Below, piece after piece: positions 44,385 to 64,000 of a stretch of DNA of 64,000 nt (positions within the stretch are counted from its first letter, which is position 1; each line of letters starts with the position of its first letter). Made by a program: the position numbers and the translations under genes. The notes below the pieces were generated by a model that was given only the letters and a program-made list of their open reading frames with translations, searched no databases and was not told the DNA's origin. This stretch comes from Nematostella vectensis (lineage: Eukaryota > Cnidaria > Anthozoa > Actiniaria > Edwardsiidae), in NCBI RefSeq assembly GCF_932526225.1, contig NC_064046.1:8581719-8645718 (forward strand), in the 5' to 3' direction.

Positions 44385-47026
44385 TAAGTGCAATCCAGCG
44401 TTCATGTGTTGACCTTTTCTATCGGTGTTAGGTTCAGCATCTCCCCGATTGCTGTATCTACCCTTTCCAGGTGTTATCGCATCACTATAGGTCATTATAG
44501 TGGACAGATATATGCCACGAGTATGTAAAATGAAGATTCTGAAATCGGACGATGTTGCTGTCCCACGTTTAAATAATTCGATTTCGGCAATAAGTTATCT
44601 TTTCTCAGCTTGATTGCAACAAAAAATAGGTGTTTTGAAAAATAGTTTCCCGGGGAGTGATTGTATTTATCGTCTCGTGGCACTTCTATCCTTCTTAGAT
44701 CTTGGCGTAGATTTGCTGGAGTAAAACATCAAAATAGAAATATAGCAAGCTTATCTAATTAATTTACACGGCTCATTTGTAAGGTATTTTGTATATAATA
44801 AAAGCGAAACTTGAATTATTTTGAGATCCCAGGTGACGAGGAAGGAAGAACTTCGTTGTGAATCCGTGTTTGCAAAAGTTGTAAGCGAAAAACGGTAACT
44901 TTTGATTTGCATCCAGACTTTTGTCACTTTTGTGTAATGTGAAGTGTAAGGATTGCATGGCAAAATTACTAAAACAACAATGAATAAACAACCAATAATT
45001 TTAAGAAACATTATCATAGCCTCTCTGTCAGACATAGTAAAACTTCATATTCTAATACTCCTCTAATCACATCAAATAATTGATTTCTGTGTGCGTTAAT
45101 TCCCACCGTACCGACAACTAACGATTGTTTGTTTTTAATCTCTGTTGATATTGTATATTAAAGTGCAAAGACCAACCGAGTTTCACCCGGGGGAGTCGAT
45201 TGCACGGGGGACAGTATATTGAACTTCTAGTTTGAGCCCATATACAATTATCGAATACCCCATGAAATAGTTGTAATCATTAAAGGGATGCGACATATAT
45301 AGCGCTCTACTCTCAACCTTGCTATAAAATTTGCCTAAACTTATAAAAACCTTTTTGCCGCAAAAATCAGATGCGGTTTTACAACCGGATGTTGCATGAT
45401 TAGATTTTATAACTGTGCTAAAATGTGTAAGTCACGGAATTGTACAAGTTACTCGAATCGAAAAGTCACATCGAGTAAATACTTGGGTCTTTTCTAGGCG
45501 GCTATTGTCAGTTGTCCAAACTCTTTCATTTCGCCTTGTTTTGTTTACTTTTAATTTACGTAATAGGTTCGAGTGGTTTGACTCTTTTTCGCGCCGCGTA
45601 CACAGGGAGGAAATCACAGTCGTAAATAACACTTCTTTGAAACTTCCGCATTAGAGCTCAATACTATCAAGACTTTCAACAACATAAAAGCCCAATCTTA
45701 TTAGAGGTAAATGGTAATTCGAATCGATGCTTGCGCGATGCTTGAAGAGAGCACGCAAACCCCGAGGTCCCATAGATTGTTTGACCTTATTAACCTATTT
45801 TTGATTAAAACGCACAGCTAGGTATTCACTTTTCTATCTTAAGCAAAGTTCAAAAAACATGAACGACTCAACACAAAGCATGATTTATTTTTTTCAGTGC
45901 TACCCATGTAGAAGAGGTCAAATCACCCAAGTACTTCATCTTTCGTCACCTATACCACAATGTCTTCGTTTGCGCGATACTCCGTCTCGTCGGAGCACTC
46001 TAGTATCCGATAGCCCCCCGGCGATCACGGTTAAACAAAGGAAATTGATATTTTGACTTGGTGAAAGCCGGCTCGAATTATGAGATACAAGTGGTACAAG
46101 TTTTTAGTCGATGTGATACGCGTACGTATGTACGCGCGCGAACCATTTGGTTTTTTGCGTTAATCCAAAAACAACAGATTTTTCTACGTACAGTTTTTTA
46201 AGAATTACCAGAACTATATATCTTGCTGAATGGCAAGGTATCTCAGGGCTGGTTGTCGACCAAGAAAGCAAGCACATGAATTCTTGTTTCCACAATTGTG
46301 TTGTTCTGAAACTTCTCTTACTTTCCTCACTGGACGGGGATATGGTATCCCAGACATACCAATAAATACAATTTTGAAAAACAAATAAAACAACTATATT
46401 TTCTAAACGGCTCGTGTAAGACAGCACGCCTATCCTGTTCACATGAACCAAATTTATGTTTTTTGTTTTGACTTGCGGAACGCGAGCTCCGTGTAAACAA
46501 ATTCTTGTAGAGATGACTACCGTCTGGTAATGGCCGACACGCTAGAAAGCAAACTTCCGGCTATCAACTCTGTCTTCTGAGCTCTCCCTGGGAATGCCAT
46601 TTTCATAAATAGTGTAAAATAAACCATCACTAAACTACCGGATAATCCCTTTTTTTTGTATTTCCGGGAAAATTCGCTAACGATTTCAAGCATTCTTCAT
46701 GTATTAAATCCATTTGAATAGTCGCTATTTTTAAACTTTTCCACTAGCTTTTTATGTACGGTAAATTATATTTATCTGCAGTTGAATACCCTTAACAATG
46801 AACTCTCGTTTATCTCGATCTCAGAGCAGTGTGTGTTTTTCTTGCTTATTATTCTACTTGTTCTCATATATATTTTATTTATAAAAAAACATGCAGTTGC
46901 CATTAGTATATTAGCAAAAGAATATCCGGAAAGATTTTTAGACCATTTTTAGTGTCCTCTTGCCCTTGCTTCTAAAATTTATTCGATTCACTAAGCACGT
47001 GACTTGTTACGAGGCCCTTGAAGCGA
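44385..47026. other. Intergenic sequence upstream of KIF15
   Basis: I see no gene or element with defined ends. Small open frames at 44751-45035, 45415-45654 and 46104-46451 have no recognisable domains. Confidence 0.35.
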
Positions 47027-47034
47027 GCGCGAAA
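47027..47034 (+). promoter_or_regulatory. E2F-like site upstream of KIF15
   Basis: GCGCGAAA matches the E2F consensus (reverse of TTTSSCGC) 160 bp before the KIF15 start codon; a CACGTG E-box lies just upstream at about 46997. KIF15 is a mitotic gene, so E2F control is plausible, but an 8-bp match may be chance. Confidence 0.3.
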
Positions 47035-47194
47035 TTCGATTTTTGTCTTCAAGGTCAACGGCTGTAAATAGACCGGGAAGATAAGAAAAAGTACAAGAAA
47101 ATATAATGATTCCGAGAGAGGGGTAACCCACAACATAGGAGCATCGACCAAGGCGGATATTTTTCACGATTTTGACGAGTTTTAGGGTAATTTC

Positions 47195-61729
<14,535 letters not shown>

Positions 61730-62606
61730 GTGAGTAAGGGGTATTTGTGTGAGAGTGTTAAGCTAAAAATGGAAGTCGTGAAGAGGTACATTGTAAACAT
61801 GATAATAATAATCATACACAAACATGAGTCATCCTATATTACAGTTATCACGGGTCCTTATATTAATCATCTTCCTAAGTTACCTTTTTAGCAAAGCTTG
61901 ATTCAGTTATATTAGGGACCTTAAGCAACGACGACGGCAACGTGGAAGACGACGGCAGAAAACAATAGGATTTGATTGATAATTAAATAGCAGTACATGA
62001 AAAATGCGTTCTGTCTGAAACATTTCAGCCGTTTTCCACCAAACCACGACGTAAAAAGTCCCAGTTTCACGGTCAGTTGAGGACGCAGACGTTTACACTG
62101 TAAACTCCACTCTATTTTGGTACAATCTACAATAGTACTTTCCTTGCGTCTCAACTTGAGACCACCTATACTTCTTTATCATATTTCTCCCTAATCTACT
62201 TTAATCACATACCCCTAGTCTCTATAATGATGTCACCTTCTAAGCTAAAGGGGGAATAGTTCTCTATCATCTTACCTCATTATCAACTCGTTAAAGAATG
62301 TCGATCAACCAACTCCTTTGTTATTGTTTTATAGTTGAGAATACACCGGTTTAATCGCAAGAAAACTTGCGATACGTAATTGACTTATTTGCTTGAATTA
62401 GCCGGTCAATGGAAATGGATTCTTTGAGTCACTCGGCGTTGAGCGGGAGCATAAAATGGCGGCCTGGTTGGCCTTCTTTTAAACATGAAGTTTGCTTTAA
62501 CTTTGCGTCACACTCTTGACACTACGAGACAAGGCTGCTGCGTGTCGTTGCGCCTCAAACTTATAGGTGACTCGGCGTGGAGTGGGAGCATAACATGGCG
62601 GCGTAA
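61730..62606. other. KIF15 intron sequence, no exon recognised
   Basis: The next conserved stalk segment of KIF15 was sought here without success. No clear repeats apart from the CGTCACACTCTTGAC string near 62500. Confidence 0.4.
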
Positions 62607-62831
62607 CCACAGGTAGCCCAGGCAATGGTTGCTTGTTCGTAGCTCAAAATTCGGCTGTTCTGAGAGGGGACGAGTAAAGAGTTTTTTTGTGGAATGTTGT
62701 CAATAAAATTGCCTTAAAACTTAGAACATGCCTTTATTGACAACATTTCACAAAAACGCTTTACTCGTCCCCGTTCAGAACAGCCGAATTCCGAGCTACG
62801 AACAAGCAAGCATTGCCTGGGCTACCTGTGG
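62607..62831. mobile_element. 225-bp palindromic MITE with 5-bp TSD CGTAA
   Basis: Arms of about 100 bp begin CCACAGGTAGCCCAGGCAAT at the left and end with its exact reverse complement; only a few differences occur along the arms. CGTAA stands directly outside both ends (62602-62606 and 62832-62836). No coding capacity. Confidence 0.88.
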
Positions 62832-62846
62832 CGTAATTGGCCTTCT

Positions 62847-63140
62847 CTAAAACATAAAGTCTGCTTCTCTTTCGTCTTTGCTTGTGATGATCACCGTCAG
62901 TTCCTTTCTGAGCAAGTAAAGGTTGTACTGCATTCCATTGACCTTGACAAGATTGACTTCTTCCTCAAGTCTCCTACACACGGCATTCCTCCTCCTACCC
63001 TCATTCGTGGTTAGCAGGCAACCCCCTAGTTCCTCTGAAATGTCCTGTACTAGTGGTCCAGTACTCCTGTATTTTATGGTGTTGATAACTCTATTAGCTG
63101 TAGCATTGCCTGTTTGTTTGCAATGAGATTTGCCCTCCTC
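62847..63140 (-). CDS. Unassigned open frame, minus strand
   Basis: The frame has more than 90 codons before the stop at 62847 and includes IKYRSTGPLVQDISEELGG, RRRNAVCRRLEEEVNLVKV and MQYNLYLLRKELTVIITS. Amino-acid use is protein-like (charged, amphipathic, helix-friendly). I do not recognise the family. It could be an exon of a gene or of a transposon in a KIF15 intron. A 67-codon plus-strand frame overlaps it, so strand choice is by composition only. Confidence 0.3.
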   Translation of the reverse strand, partial: EEGKSHCKQTGNATANRVINTIKYRSTGPLVQDISEELGGCLLTTNEGRRRNAVCRRLEEEVNLVKVNGMQYNLYLLRKELTVIITSKDEREADFMF

Positions 63141-63289
63141 GGTGCAACGTTGTTCTGAGGTTTCAAGGATGAAAGGATTCTTTCTTCCTTGGTTGCAGGA
63201 TGTTGGGTGTTATACTGCGGAGTCTTGCCACCTATGCATTAATCTATTCTCTACCCGGCCTTGCCTTTGATGCCGTTCTCGTGGTGCAC

Positions 63290-63615
63290 CTGGTGACGGT
63301 GGAAGGGGTTGCATCTGTAAAGTGTTATTACTTAGGTTTTCATAGCATTTGGCAGCTCCTTTGGGATGACGATGTATTGTGGCGTTTTGTGACGGTGAGT
63401 GTGGGTACATTGCTTTGCTATCTTTTGTTGGGTTCTTATTGCATTTGGAAACCCCTCTAGGTGCATGATAGGTTGAGGGTAATGTTGGATGTTGGTACAT
63501 TGGTTCGGTATCTTTGGCTGGGTTCGTATTGCGATCGGTAACCCCTCTAGGTTGAGGATGAGTTGGGGGTAACGGCGGATGTGGGTGCATTGCTTTGGTA
63601 GCTGTGGTCGAATTC
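63290..63615. repeat. 90-bp diverged tandem repeat, 3-4 copies, open on the minus strand
   Basis: Plus-strand units run from GTGGGTACATTGCTTTG through TTGGGTTCGTATTGC and AACCCCTCTAGG to GGGGGTAATG. Because 90 bp is 30 codons, the minus frame keeps a protein repeat (KAMYPH...PRGVSKCNKNPTKD). It may be part of the same unknown gene as 62847-63140. Confidence 0.7.
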
Positions 63616-64000
63616 TTTTGATCGCTTTTGGAGGGATCCGGGCGCTTTCCTCTTGTAGGTGGAGCAGGCAAGAATGCCATATCCCCGTCTGTATGTGAAT
63701 GCTGTTGCCAAAGGATTTAGTGGGCACCAAGCGGCGGCCTGGTCGACAGCTTTGTTGTTCATAAATACCAATGCTATTATGGCATGCAGCACAATGTTGA
63801 GTCTGATAATCTTCTCCCTTTCTGCGTGTCGCTTCCTCTTGCAAGGCCATGACTGTTTGAGTGGTTAGTCTGTCGTCTGTTTTGTTCGGGGTGATCTCGA
63901 TTGAAGCTTCCAACATGGTCTGTCTGCAATTCGTTACCATTGTTATGGGTTTGGTGTGCCGCTGGTTCTTGCTTGGCCATTCCTGTTGATTTAAATGTTG
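63616..64000. other. Right-edge sequence, open frames on both strands, unassigned
   Basis: A minus frame (EEATRRKGEDYQTQHCAACHNS) and a plus frame (AAAWSTALLFINTNAIMACST) overlap. I cannot tell which, if either, is coding. Confidence 0.25.

Overview
The window is animal nuclear DNA: genes cut into many short exons with GT-AG introns, an intron-containing tRNA-Ile(UAU), Penelope-like and LINE retroelement remains, many small inverted-repeat elements and a very heavy load of minisatellites. Gene content and repeat style fit a cnidarian, most likely an anthozoan such as a sea anemone; that is inference, not proof. The long open frames at 10.2-12.3, 19-23 and 56-59 kb are by-products of tandem repeats.

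Three multi-exon protein genes can be rebuilt with consistent splice phases. (1) Minus strand, from a signal-peptide exon at 15783 leftward past 892: a glycine-rich secreted ectodomain, then a GAIN-like segment and a GPS proteolysis motif ending in HHLTSFAVL. It looks like an adhesion-GPCR-type receptor whose membrane part lies beyond the left edge; its introns hold three tRNA-Ile copies (one dead) and a tRNA-Asn. (2) Minus strand, 38327 to 26159: a complete 20-exon ITFG1 (Linkin/TIP) gene of 629 codons plus stop, with signal peptide, FG-GAP-like Asp-rich repeats, one transmembrane helix and a tail ending in FHFDAM. (3) Plus strand, from 47195 to the right edge: the first 15 coding exons (487 codons) of KIF15, a kinesin-12, covering the motor domain and the start of the stalk. 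ITFG1 and KIF15 are divergent, 8.9 kb apart. I see no functional link between the three genes.

Between genes 1 and 2 lie a broken Penelope-like element with a well-formed hammerhead ribozyme at its 3' end (18892-18953), a 4-kb array of a 42-bp repeat with mucin-like reading frames, a weak secreted-peptide exon candidate near 23.6 kb, and a 60-bp repeat array.

The most unusual pattern is that minisatellites have captured splice signals. An 18-bp repeat makes six in-frame 5' splice sites at ITFG1 exon 14. A 52-bp repeat makes ten copies of an exon-intron junction in the receptor gene. A 48-bp repeat makes 28 copies of a TACTAAC branch-point block in a 1.36-kb AG-free tract just before a KIF15 3' splice site. 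Mobile elements with clear target duplications include a 9-bp-TSD foldback element, TTAA-flanked elements and 5-bp-TSD elements.
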